Positions 1-6,809 of a stretch of DNA of 8,023 nt are shown here, in pieces. The DNA lies in assembly GCA_903868285.1 (NCBI GenBank), contig CAIPUP010000211.1, positions 1-8,023 of the forward strand. The letters are read 5' to 3'. The position numbers and the translations under genes are program-made. Source of the stretch: an uncultured beta proteobacterium. Its GTDB lineage: Bacteria; Pseudomonadota; Gammaproteobacteria; Burkholderiales; SG8-39. Each line of letters begins with the position of its first letter. Positions within the stretch are counted from its first letter, which is position 1. The notes under the pieces were generated by a model that had not been told where the DNA came from, did no database searches, and saw nothing but the letters and a program-made list of their open reading frames with translations.

Positions 1-1380
1 CATGGCCGCATCAATGGCGGGCTGACGTGCCAGCAGCACCAGGCGCTCAATCAAGTTACGCAGCTGCCGCACGTTGCCCGGCCAGGGATAGGCTGCCAGC
101 GCCCGTAATGCATGCTCGGTCAGGTTGGCATCGCGGCCATATTGCTGATTGATCTGATGCAGATGGTGTCGCGCCAGCGCGGGAATGTCCTCGCTGCGCT
201 CCCGCAATGCGGGCAAACGCAGCGGGACGACATTCAGGCGATAGAACAAGTCCAGGCGAAACTGCCCTTCGCGCACCAACTGATTGAGATCCCGGCTGGT
301 GGCCGCAACGAGGCGCACATCGAGTGCAATCTCGCGCGAGCCACCGATACGTTCGATAACCCGCTCTTGCAACACCCGTAACAGTTTCACCTGCATGGCC
401 AGCGGCAAGTCCCCCACTTCATCCAGGAACAGCGTGCCCTGATTGGCCTGTTCGAACTTGCCTGCACGACTGGTCGTGGCGCCGGTAAATGCCCCTTTCT
501 CATGCCCGAATAGTTCGGACTCAAACAGCGCTTCCGGTATCGCACCGCAATTGACGCGCACAAACGGCGCATCGCGTCGCGGACTCGACAGATGCAGGGC
601 GCGTGCGAACATTTCCTTGCCAGTACCGGACTCCCCCAGCAGCAATACCGTTGCGGTGGTCTGCGACACCAGCTCCAATTGCTCGAACAGCTGCCGCATG
701 CCAGCTGATTCACCGACGATGCCATGTGCAGCCGGGCTGCGCTGCAGCGCCGACTTGAGCGTGGCGTTCTCCGACACCAGCGCGGCAGTGCGTTGTTCCA
801 GCTGTTGATTGATTTTCAGTATCTGGGCGATCCACGCTGCCACTACCCGAAGCAAAGCCACATCGTCGGCCAGCGCGCGGTCGCGTCGCCGTAGCCGATG
901 CGCTGCCAGAACACCGACCACCACCCCATCCACTGCCAGTGGATGGGCAATGTAGGAAACCGTTTCCTGCGGCAGACTGGCCCGCGTGACGGTGCGCCCA
1001 AGGTATTCCGAGTCTGCGTCGATGTCCTGCACGATGACTGTCATACCACTGCTGAAGGCACGCCCGGTGATGCCTTCACTGGGCGCGAACTGACCGCGCG
1101 CGATTTCGCTCCGGCTCAAGCCGTAAGCATGTCGGATTTTGAGCATGCCGCTGCCGGGGTCGACCAGCAGCAGACGTCCACGGTTCAAGCCAATGAATTC
1201 CGACAGCAGATGCAGCACATCACGAATGACATGGGCCGGCTCCAGGCTCTTGCCAACCAGACGTGCCATCTCGCGCAGGATCAACAACTCGCGCTCCTGC
1301 CAGTGTTCGGCCCTGGCGCGTGAGGCTGGCGTCGACGGCGCAGCCGGCTCGGGTGTGTCGTTTGGTATTGCAGGGCGCAT
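1..1380 (-). CDS. Sigma-54-dependent enhancer-binding activator, NifA-like GAF-AAA+ (C-terminus off the left edge)
   Basis: This is an open frame of 460 codons running off the window without a stop. Seen: a GAF-like sensor domain at about residues 35-187 with the NifA-type stretch SEGITGR (101-107); a likely coiled-coil linker at 188-214; then a full sigma-54 AAA+ domain. That domain has Walker A GESGTGKE (249-256), the sigma-54-contacting loop GAFTGA (296-301), Walker B FLDE (318-321), sensor I around VAATSRDL, and YPWPGNVRQLRNL (431-443). There is no receiver domain, so control is probably by ligand or partner binding to the GAF rather than phosphorylation. The Fis-type HTH should lie just outside the window. 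The ATG at 1380 is chosen because GGGAG sits 8 nt upstream. In this family, ATP hydrolysis remodels the closed sigma-54 RNA polymerase complex. It is divergent from the rhodanese operon, which carries a matching promoter. The GAF resembles NifA, but nothing nearby concerns nitrogen fixation, so I give no symbol. Confidence 0.95.
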   Translation of the reverse strand, partial: MRPAIPNDTPEPAAPSTPASRARAEHWQERELLILREMARLVGKSLEPAHVIRDVLHLLSEFIGLNRGRLLLVDPGSGMLKIRHAYGLSRSEIARGQFAPSEGITGRAFSSGMTVIVQDIDADSEYLGRTVTRASLPQETVSYIAHPLAVDGVVVGVLAAHRLRRRDRALADDVALLRVVAAWIAQILKINQQLEQRTAALVSENATLKSALQRSPAAHGIVGESAGMRQLFEQLELVSQTTATVLLLGESGTGKEMFARALHLSSPRRDAPFVRVNCGAIPEALFESELFGHEKGAFTGATTSRAGKFEQANQGTLFLDEVGDLPLAMQVKLLRVLQERVIERIGGSREIALDVRLVAATSRDLNQLVREGQFRLDLFYRLNVVPLRLPALRERSEDIPALARHHLHQINQQYGRDANLTEHALRALAAYPWPGNVRQLRNLIERLVLLARQPAIDAAM

Positions 1381-1393
1381 CAACAACACTCCC

Positions 1394-1415
1394 TTTGTCG
1401 ACAAATTGTGAACAT
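1394..1415. repeat. Tandem 11-bp palindromic pair, candidate operator
   Basis: Two adjacent 11-bp units (1394-1404 and 1405-1415) each centre on TGT-N2-ACA: TGTCGACA at 1396-1403 and TGTGAACA at 1407-1414. The first lies in a perfect 12-bp palindrome, TTTGTCGACAAA (1394-1405). An 11-bp period is about one helical turn, so a protein could bind both units on one DNA face. The site ends 13 nt upstream of the activator's ATG, next to its ribosome binding site, and lies roughly 160-185 bp upstream of the likely sigma-54 start site. It could be an activator-binding enhancer, an autoregulatory operator, or both. It does not fit the NifA consensus TGT-N10-ACA. Confidence 0.4.
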
Positions 1416-1424
1416 TGATAAGCA

Positions 1425-1435
1425 GGTTTCGAACC
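1425..1435. promoter_or_regulatory. Inverted repeat GGTT-TCG-AACC, possible upstream activator site
   Basis: A perfect inverted repeat, GGTT/AACC around TCG, is overlapped on its right by the 8-bp palindrome ACCATGGT (1433-1440). It lies roughly 145 bp upstream of the likely start of the sigma-54 promoter at 1551-1566, within the usual range of enhancer sites. Arms this short can occur by chance, so this is only a candidate. Confidence 0.25.
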
Positions 1436-1483
1436 ATGGTCGAGATGGATATCGAAGGCCACTGACGCTCGCTCGCCGCACAA

Positions 1484-1520
1484 ACCATAACTATCTGTTT
1501 TTATTAATTTTTTTGAGAAT
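1484..1520. promoter_or_regulatory. AT-rich tract between enhancer candidates and sigma-54 promoter
   Basis: This is a strongly AT-rich run with a long T-rich core (about 1498-1515) inside otherwise GC-rich DNA. In sigma-54 systems an IHF site or intrinsic bend often occupies this place, looping the activator onto the polymerase. I compared it with the IHF consensus and found only a poor match (TATCTG followed by T-rich sequence, about three mismatches). DNA bending is therefore inferred from position and composition only. Confidence 0.3.
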
Positions 1521-1550
1521 GCATCGAAAGCCCCTGCATTACGTTGGCGC

Positions 1551-1566
1551 TGGCATGGCTGTTGCG
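1551..1566 (+). promoter_or_regulatory. Sigma-54 (-24/-12) promoter of the rhodanese operon
   Basis: The sequence TGGCATG-GCTG-TTGCG, preceded by C, matches the consensus YTGGCACG-N4-TTGCW. It has both invariant dinucleotides, GG at 1552-1553 and GC at 1564-1565, with the required 12-bp offset. The differences are T for C at the fifth consensus base after TGG-C-A and G for W at the end. Transcription should start near 1576-1577, leaving a leader of about 120 nt before the rhodanese ATG. A sigma-54 activator gene directly upstream and divergent makes this call much stronger than the motif alone. Confidence 0.75.
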
Positions 1567-1664
1567 ATAGGGGTGAGCAGGCACCGCTGCACGACATCGC
1601 AACATCTCGGAAACGATCCCGGGCACTGCGAAAGGGCAGCGTTGAATACAGGCGCAATCCAACC

Positions 1665-1676
1665 GCCCTCCGGGGC
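1665..1676 (+). other. Small GC hairpin in the rhodanese leader
   Basis: GCCC-TCCG-GGGC can form a four-pair, tetraloop hairpin followed by TTTCT, ending about 10 nt before the AAGGGG ribosome binding site of the rhodanese gene. It is too short for a confident terminator. It could affect leader stability or ribosome access, or be chance in GC-rich sequence. Confidence 0.2.
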
Positions 1677-1697
1677 TTTCTCAGCAAGGGGATCAGC

Positions 1698-2561
1698 ATG
1701 TCGACCGGAATACTCATCAGCCCACAGGAACTGAATCAAGCAGGCAACAGCGAGCCGCTGGTCATCATTGATACCCGTGACCCCGAGGCCTATGCCGCCG
1801 GACACATTCCTGGCGCGGTCAATCTGCGCGACATCTTTACCTACCTGGCCACATCCACCCCCGAGGGACTCAAGGAGATGGAAGCCAAATTTGCCGAGGA
1901 GTTCGGACGCATCGGCTTGTCGGGCAAGGAAACTGCGGTGCTCTATGAGGACACCATGAACTCCGGCTTTGGTCAGTCCTGCCGTGGCTACTTCCTGCTG
2001 ACTTACTTCGGCTACCCCAAAATCAAAGTGCTGCATGGCGGACTGGGCGCCTGGACCAAGGCTGGCATGCCTCTGTCGACCGCGCCGGCTCACAGCACGC
2101 CAGCCAGTTTCCCGCTGCATATCACCCCCGGGCAGGTCATGATCGATCGCTACGAGATGCTCAAGGCTCTGGCCGATCCGAGTGTGATCAAACTCGATGT
2201 ACGCGACGTCGATGAGTGGGTCGGCACCAGTTCGTCGCCTTATGGACCAGATTTCGCGCCACGCAAGGGGCGTTTGCCGGGGGCGAAATGGATCGAGTGG
2301 TATCGCCTGATGAAGCCCACCGCCAGCGGACCGATGTTCAAGGCGCCGGCTGAAATTCAGGCCGAGGCGCGCACCGTGGGTGCCACGCCGGAGTCGACCA
2401 TTTATCTGTATTGCTTCAAAGGCGCGCGCGCCTCCAATACCTACCTGGCACTCAAGGAAGCCGGCTTTGACAAGGTGAAGATGTACTTCGGCTCCTGGAA
2501 CGAATGGTCACGCGATGCTTCGCTACCAATCGAACAGGGTATGCCACCGCTGGCGGCCTGA
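1698..2561 (+). CDS. Two-domain rhodanese-family sulfurtransferase
   Basis: This 287-residue protein is the usual length for tandem-domain sulfurtransferases (thiosulfate or 3-mercaptopyruvate type). The N-terminal domain (about 5-127) has the rhodanese signature IDTRDPEAYAAGHIPGAVN (24-42), but its active-site loop reads YEDTMNSG (83-90) with no cysteine, so it is structural. The C-terminal domain (about 143-280) carries the loop CFKGARAS with catalytic Cys239 as CxxxxR. This Cys would hold a persulfide taken from a sulfane-sulfur donor and pass it to an acceptor thiol. The loop is neither the classical CRKGVT nor CGSGVT, so the donor cannot be assigned. No signal peptide is visible; it is probably cytoplasmic. 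AAGGGG lies 6 nt before the ATG. It is first gene of the sigma-54-driven unit, 68 bp before the OsmC gene. Confidence 0.92.
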   Translation: MSTGILISPQELNQAGNSEPLVIIDTRDPEAYAAGHIPGAVNLRDIFTYLATSTPEGLKEMEAKFAEEFGRIGLSGKETAVLYEDTMNSGFGQSCRGYFLLTYFGYPKIKVLHGGLGAWTKAGMPLSTAPAHSTPASFPLHITPGQVMIDRYEMLKALADPSVIKLDVRDVDEWVGTSSSPYGPDFAPRKGRLPGAKWIEWYRLMKPTASGPMFKAPAEIQAEARTVGATPESTIYLYCFKGARASNTYLALKEAGFDKVKMYFGSWNEWSRDASLPIEQGMPPLAA

Positions 2562-2566
2562 GCCGC
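2553..2566 (+). other. Hairpin straddling the rhodanese stop codon
   Basis: GCGGC-CTGA-GCCGC is a perfect five-pair stem whose loop contains the TGA stop. No T-run follows, so it is not a standard intrinsic terminator. It might stabilise or mark a processing point between the rhodanese and OsmC parts of the transcript; this is speculative. Confidence 0.25.
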
Positions 2567-2629
2567 GACGCAATGCCCCTGCAACACGGACGCTCCACAA
2601 ATCTGCTTTTTCAATCAAGGATTTGACCC

Positions 2630-3190
2630 ATGACCGATCTCTCCAATGCACCTGCCAACCTGACCGTGCGTACCTATCTGCGTCCGATTGATCGTGATGG
2701 TCTGATGGCCTTTGCCGAGCAAGGGCGCGCCAATCCGGCGCGGCGCGGCACCAACAAGGTACACACGGTCATGGAGGGGCAGTACCGCTCCTTCAGCTAT
2801 GTCGCCGATCATCATCCAGTCGTGGTGGATGAACCGCTGGCCCTGTTCGGCCAGAACACCGCACCAGCACCAGGCGAAGTCGTGCTGTCGGCACTAGGTG
2901 GATGCCTGGGTGTTGGCATCACTGCAGTAGCGACACTGCGTCAGGTGCGCCTGTCAAAACTGGAACTGATGCTCGAAGGCGATATCGGTAATCCGGCGGC
3001 CTGGGGCGCCGGTGGGGCGGAAATGCTGCCGCCACAAATGGGATTTCAGGAAATCCGCGTCAAAGTGATTATTGAAGGTGACGCCAGTCGTGAACACTTG
3101 GACGAGATCGTCAAGCATGCCAACTTCTATTCGCCAGTGGCCAACAGCATGCGCAATCCCATCGCCTTTTCCATTGCACTGGCCGAGTAG
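2630..3190 (+). CDS. OsmC/Ohr-family protein with a single conserved cysteine
   Basis: A protein of 186 residues. The family pattern is clear: a basic N-terminal half, then LSALGGCLGVG (87-96) with the first conserved cysteine, Cys92, at the start of the central helix, then HANFYSPVANSM (163-174) near the C-terminus, ending in a beta strand. In Ohr and OsmC peroxidases a second cysteine precedes the Pro-Val of that last motif. Here the position is Ser168. The standard disulfide cycle for organic hydroperoxide reduction therefore cannot operate within one chain. Next to a rhodanese, Cys92 could instead accept or carry persulfide sulfur, or reduce a substrate with an outside thiol; this is inference. 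AAGGA lies 8 nt before the ATG. The stop is 4 bp before the next gene, implying coupled translation. Confidence 0.85.
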   Translation: MTDLSNAPANLTVRTYLRPIDRDGLMAFAEQGRANPARRGTNKVHTVMEGQYRSFSYVADHHPVVVDEPLALFGQNTAPAPGEVVLSALGGCLGVGITAVATLRQVRLSKLELMLEGDIGNPAAWGAGGAEMLPPQMGFQEIRVKVIIEGDASREHLDEIVKHANFYSPVANSMRNPIAFSIALAE

Positions 3191-3194
3191 CGCC

Positions 3195-4328
3195 ATGAAT
3201 ACTGCCGTGGCTGACTTCCCTGCTCCTGTTCAAACGTATTCAATACTGGACGCAGTGCGCCAGATTGCCAGCAAAACACTGGCGCCACTGGTGCAAAGCA
3301 TCGACCGCGAGGGCTACTACCCAGGGGAAGTCCTGCGCGCCCTGGGTGAGGCCGGGGTCTATCGTCATCAACTGGCTGCGCCGCGTGGTGACAATGATTA
3401 CGTTGCTGCAATTCTGGCTATGAGCGAGGTTTCCAGGGTCTGCATGTCAACAGGATTCATGACTTGGTGTCAGGACGTCTGCGGCCTGTATATCGAGCAA
3501 TCTGGCAACAGCGCTTTGATCCAACGCCGACTGGAGGATCATGCCGCCGGTGTCACCCTGGGTGGCACCGCCTTGTCCAACCCGATGAAGACGTTCTCCG
3601 GTATCGAGACCATGCAACTCAAGGCGACACCGGTGGCAGGTGGCTATCGCGTTAGCGGCACCCTGCCCTGGGTCAGCAATATCGGACCGGGACATTACTT
3701 CGGTGCGATAGCCCAGGTTGAAGGCAACGACGCTTCGCATCAGGTGATGTTTCTGCTCGACTGTGATGCGCCCGGCGTGATGCTGCGTCGCTGCCCGGCC
3801 TTCTCCGGCATGGAGGGCACGAATACCTTTTCGGTGCGGGTCGATAACCTGCTGGTGGATGATTCGAGCTTGATCGCCGATCCGGTCGCGCCCTACCTCA
3901 AGCGCATCAAGGGGGCTTTCATCTTGCTGCAAACCGGCATGGCCCTGGGCGTGGTCAGCGCTGCCATCGGCTCCATCAAGGAAGTGGAATCACGCCTGGG
4001 ACATGTCAATCGCTTTCTGGATGACCGCCCCGAGCAACTCGCTGAACAGGCTGATGAATTAACGCAGCGCATTTTGCGCTTGGCAGCCAATCCCTTCGAT
4101 GGCAGTCAGGAACATCTCATCGGCGTATTGCAAGCGCGCGCGGACGGCTCGGTGCTGGCTTTGCGCGCCAGCCAATCGGCCTTGTTGCATCAGGGTGCGC
4201 GCGGCTATCTGATGACCTCGGCGCCACAGCGACGCGTGCGTGAGGCGCACTTTGTCGCCATCGTCACGCCAGCACTGAAGCATCTGCGCCTGGAACTGGC
4301 GCGACTGCAGGGCTTGTCGGCGGCGTAA
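3195..4328 (+). CDS. Acyl-CoA-dehydrogenase-fold flavoprotein, possibly an oxidoreductase or monooxygenase of sulfur metabolism
   Basis: A protein of 377 residues, normal ACAD length. It has an N-terminal helical domain (about 15-118), a beta middle domain (about 119-222) with TALSNPMKTFSG and YRVSGTLPWVSN matching the flavin-contacting part of ACADs, and a C-terminal four-helix domain (about 235-372). The C-terminus reads HFVAIVTPALKHLR (352-365) where true acyl-CoA dehydrogenases usually have an EGT-type catalytic Glu and flavin-binding segment, so ordinary acyl-CoA dehydrogenation is doubtful. ACAD-fold enzymes lacking that Glu include flavin monooxygenases such as DszC and the sulfur-acquisition SfnB group; membership here is inferred. 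The ATG at 3195 is chosen: the frame is open back to 3072, but that extension only overlaps the OsmC gene and lacks ACAD character. The Shine-Dalgarno is weak, consistent with coupling across the 4-bp gap. Confidence 0.85.
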   Translation: MNTAVADFPAPVQTYSILDAVRQIASKTLAPLVQSIDREGYYPGEVLRALGEAGVYRHQLAAPRGDNDYVAAILAMSEVSRVCMSTGFMTWCQDVCGLYIEQSGNSALIQRRLEDHAAGVTLGGTALSNPMKTFSGIETMQLKATPVAGGYRVSGTLPWVSNIGPGHYFGAIAQVEGNDASHQVMFLLDCDAPGVMLRRCPAFSGMEGTNTFSVRVDNLLVDDSSLIADPVAPYLKRIKGAFILLQTGMALGVVSAAIGSIKEVESRLGHVNRFLDDRPEQLAEQADELTQRILRLAANPFDGSQEHLIGVLQARADGSVLALRASQSALLHQGARGYLMTSAPQRRVREAHFVAIVTPALKHLRLELARLQGLSAA

Positions 4329-4347
4329 TGCGGATCGAATCGCTGGC

Positions 4348-4554
4348 TTATATCGCCTCGTAACCACCATCCTCGATCGCCTTGCGCAGATGCTCGACAT
4401 CGGTCATGGCCGGATCGAATTCCAGCACCGCTTCGGCCTGCTCCAGCGACACCTGCGCATCCTTCACACCAGGCTGGGCCTTGAGTATGCGGGTGACGCT
4501 GGCGACACAGCCCTGACAGGTCATGCCGGCGATCTTGAGCGTCGTTGCAGTCAT
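4348..4554 (-). CDS. copZ: CopZ-like copper chaperone (single HMA domain)
   Basis: A protein of 68 residues forming one heavy-metal-associated domain. The metal site GMTCQGC has Cys13 and Cys16 as the Cu+ ligands. The pattern of two strands and helices ending in DGGYEAI is typical of the family. Its likely job is to carry Cu+ in the cytoplasm and load the neighbouring ATPase. A strong AAAGGAG lies 6 nt before the ATG, inside the end of copA, and the start overlaps the copA stop as ATGA. It is the last gene of the leftward unit. The copZ name rests on domain and context; MerP-like proteins share the fold, but no signal peptide is present, which argues against a periplasmic role. Confidence 0.9.
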   Translation of the reverse strand: MTATTLKIAGMTCQGCVASVTRILKAQPGVKDAQVSLEQAEAVLEFDPAMTDVEHLRKAIEDGGYEAI

Positions 4555-6805
4555 GGAATCTCCTTTGGATTGATTTTGGGTGCAGCCTTGCCTTCGGATA
4601 AAACGTAAACCTTGGGTCGCCAGCGATTGAGCAGCAGCGCATTCAACACCACCGACACCGAGGAGGCTGCCATGGCCGCACCGGCCAGTACCGGACTGAG
4701 TAGTCCGAAGGCAGCCAGTGGTATGCCAAGAATGTTGTAGATGAACGCAAAGAACAGGTTCTGACGAATCTTGGCAATGGTCTGGCGCGACAGATCGATC
4801 GCATCCGGCAGCGTCAGCAAGTCGCCACGCATCAGGGTGACATCGGCAGCATCGATGGCAATGCCGGAGCCGCCGGCCATGGCAAAACTCACATCAGCCG
4901 CCGCCAGCGCCGGCGCATCGTTGATGCCATCGCCGACCATGCCCACCACCATGGTTGACTCCCCGCCCTGCACACGCTGGCGCGCCACCTCGGCAGCTTT
5001 GTCAGCCGGCAGAACGCCTGCCAGCACCTGCGTGATGCCAAGCTGGCTGGCGACAGCGCGCGCAGTGACCACATGGTCGCCAGAAATCATCACCACCTCG
5101 ATGCCGGCTGCTTGCAAACGGGCCACCGCCTCGGCGGCATTGCTGCGTATCGGATCGGCGATAGCCAGCCAGCCGAGAAACTGGCTTTCGCGTGCCACAC
5201 CGATCAAGGTGCTGCCAGTGGCGCGCAACGCTTCCATGGCGACGTTGTCGAACGGCACGCCTGACTCCACCAGATAAGCGGGTGAACCAATGCGATACCG
5301 CTGGCCATCCAGCACAGCCTCGCTGCCTTTGCCGGGCACGGCATGGGCGTTGCTGACCGGCTGCAATGCCAGAGTATCGGCCTGGGCCCGCAGCAGTACC
5401 GCCTGTGCCAGCGGATGGCTGGAGCCGGCCTCGAGCGACGCGGCAATTTGCACCAGCTGCGCGATGGATACGCCACCCACCGGATGCAGGCTCAGCACTT
5501 GTGGATGACCCTCGGTCAGGGTGCCGGTCTTGTCCATCAGCAGGCGACGCATCCGACCAGCCAACTCCAGCGCCACCGCATTGCGGATGAGAATGCCGGC
5601 GCGTGCAGCGCGGCCGATGCCAACCATCAAGGCGGTCGGCGTTGCCAGTCCAAGCGCACAGGGACAGGCAATCACCAGCACCGCAACCGCATTGACCATC
5701 GCTTGCTCGACATCCGCGACCAACAGCCATCCGCTGAAGGTCAGCAGCGCCAGCCCCACCACCACCGGCACGAACACCGCTGATACCTGATCGGCCAGCG
5801 CCTGCACCGGTGCCTTCGATCCCTGCGCCTGAGCCACCAGTCGAATGATGCCGGCCAGCAGGGTCTTGCGGCCGGTCCCCGTCGCGACGCAATCCAGCCG
5901 GCCATTGCCGTTGAGGGTGGCGGCATAGAGGCGTTCGCCTTGGCGTTTCACCACCGGCATGGCCTCACCGGTAAGCATGGATTCATCGATGCTGGATTCG
6001 CCCCGCACCACTTCGCCATCGACGGGCACGCTGTCACCCGGACGCACCACGAAGTGATCGCCCGGCGAGAGGCTTGCGACGGGCACAGATTGCAATTGGC
6101 CATCGCGCTCGACCCAGGCCTGCTGCGGTTGTAACCCCACCAGTGCGGTGAGCGCCGCAGCGGTTTTTGTCTTGGCTCGAGCCTCTAGCAATTTTCCCAA
6201 TAAAATCAAAGTGATAACAGTGGCCGACGCTTCAAAGTACAGATGCAGGTGATGGCTACCGCCAGTGCTCACCACCCAGGCACTCCAGAGGTAAGCCATG
6301 CTGGTGCCGAGTGTCACCAGCACATCCATGTTGGCAGCTCCACCACGCAGGGCATGCCAGGCGCCTTGATAAAAGCGCCAGCCACTCCAGAGTTGTACCG
6401 GCGTGGCCAGCAGCCACTGCAACCAGCCCGGCACCAGACCATGCCGTCCTACCAGCATGGCGACCATCTCCAGCCATAGCGGCGCAGTGAACAACAAGGC
6501 CACGACAAACTCGCGCCGGGCGCGCTGCCAGGCCGGTGCGTGATCGACCAGCGTGCCAGACGCCTGCACCTGGGCCTGGTAACCCGCCTTCTCCACACCG
6601 TTTAGCAAGGCATCGACCGAGCATTGCGCCGGATCGAATTGCACCTGCGCCGTCTCGGTGGCGAAATTCACTGCCGCACTGACGCCGGGCAGACGATTCA
6701 GACTGCGCTCGATACGGGTGGCGCAGGCGGCACAGGTCATGCCGTCCAACGCCAGCTCCACAGACTCCTGCTGGAGTGCCTGGGAGGCGGTGCTCCCAGT
6801 TGTAC

Positions 6806-6809
<4 letters not shown>
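4551..6809 (-). CDS. copA: Cu+-exporting P1B-type ATPase CopA
   Basis: A protein of 752 residues that pumps Cu+ from the cytoplasm across the inner membrane. Domains in order: one HMA domain with GMTCAAC (Cys26, Cys29); membrane segments from about residue 100; actuator loop with TGEA (280-283); CPC in the sixth segment (382-384); phosphorylation site DKTGTLT with Asp426; P1B His-Pro at SSHPLA (465-466); hinge GDGINDAP (626-633). The last two segments carry Tyr691-Asn692 and MAASS (713-717), the copper(I) group signature. Before the phosphorylated Asp stands Met rather than the common Phe, a mild deviation. The start is TTG at 6809, overlapping the stop of the acetyl-CoA synthetase gene as TTGA, with a weak AGG 5 nt upstream. 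A GTG at residue 17 or ATG at 24 is possible, but the ATG would clip the HMA domain. It ends overlapping copZ. Confidence 0.96.

Larger units (their letters stand above)
1381..1697. promoter_or_regulatory. Divergent regulatory intergenic region
   Basis: These 317 bp lie between the divergent activator and rhodanese genes and contain no convincing gene. Reading rightward, the region holds tandem small palindromes beside the activator start (1394-1415), another palindrome (1425-1435), an AT-rich tract (about 1484-1520), a sigma-54 promoter (1551-1566) and an untranslated leader of about 120 nt. Upstream operator, bendable tract, then -24/-12 element is the usual order of a sigma-54 enhancer-driven promoter. 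I did not find a convincing sigma-70 promoter for the leftward activator gene. The order is seen; the functional reading is inferred. Confidence 0.7.

Noticed and set aside
1381..1450. Sigma-70 promoter for the leftward activator gene
   Set aside because: A TATCAAT-like -10 candidate exists near 1415-1420 on the minus strand, but I found no acceptable -35 at suitable spacing.
1381..1550. NifA-type upstream activator sites (TGT-N10-ACA)
   Set aside because: I looked at the TGT elements in the region; none has ACA at the required spacing.
1408..1734. A plus-strand 108-codon open frame in the divergent region
   Set aside because: It overlaps the sigma-54 promoter and the rhodanese start, has no good ribosome binding site and shows no recognisable sequence.
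1220..2120. Minus-strand open frames of 165 and 193 codons across the intergenic region and the rhodanese start
   Set aside because: They overlap the activator and rhodanese genes in the wrong frame or strand, and their translations show no family features. The real genes are clear by motif.
2562..2629. Terminator between the rhodanese and OsmC genes
   Set aside because: The hairpin at the rhodanese stop has no following T-run, and the TTTTT near 2610 has no stem directly before it, so the genes are treated as one unit.
3072..3194. Longer N-terminus for the ACAD-like protein (frame open back to an ATG at 3072)
   Set aside because: The extra 41 residues lie wholly inside the OsmC gene in another frame and do not resemble an ACAD N-terminus. 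The ATG at 3195, 4 bp after the OsmC stop, fits family length.
5002..5892. A 296-codon open frame on the minus strand
   Set aside because: It is a shadow of copA in another frame, low in complexity and rich in Arg, Gly and Ala, with no recognisable domain.
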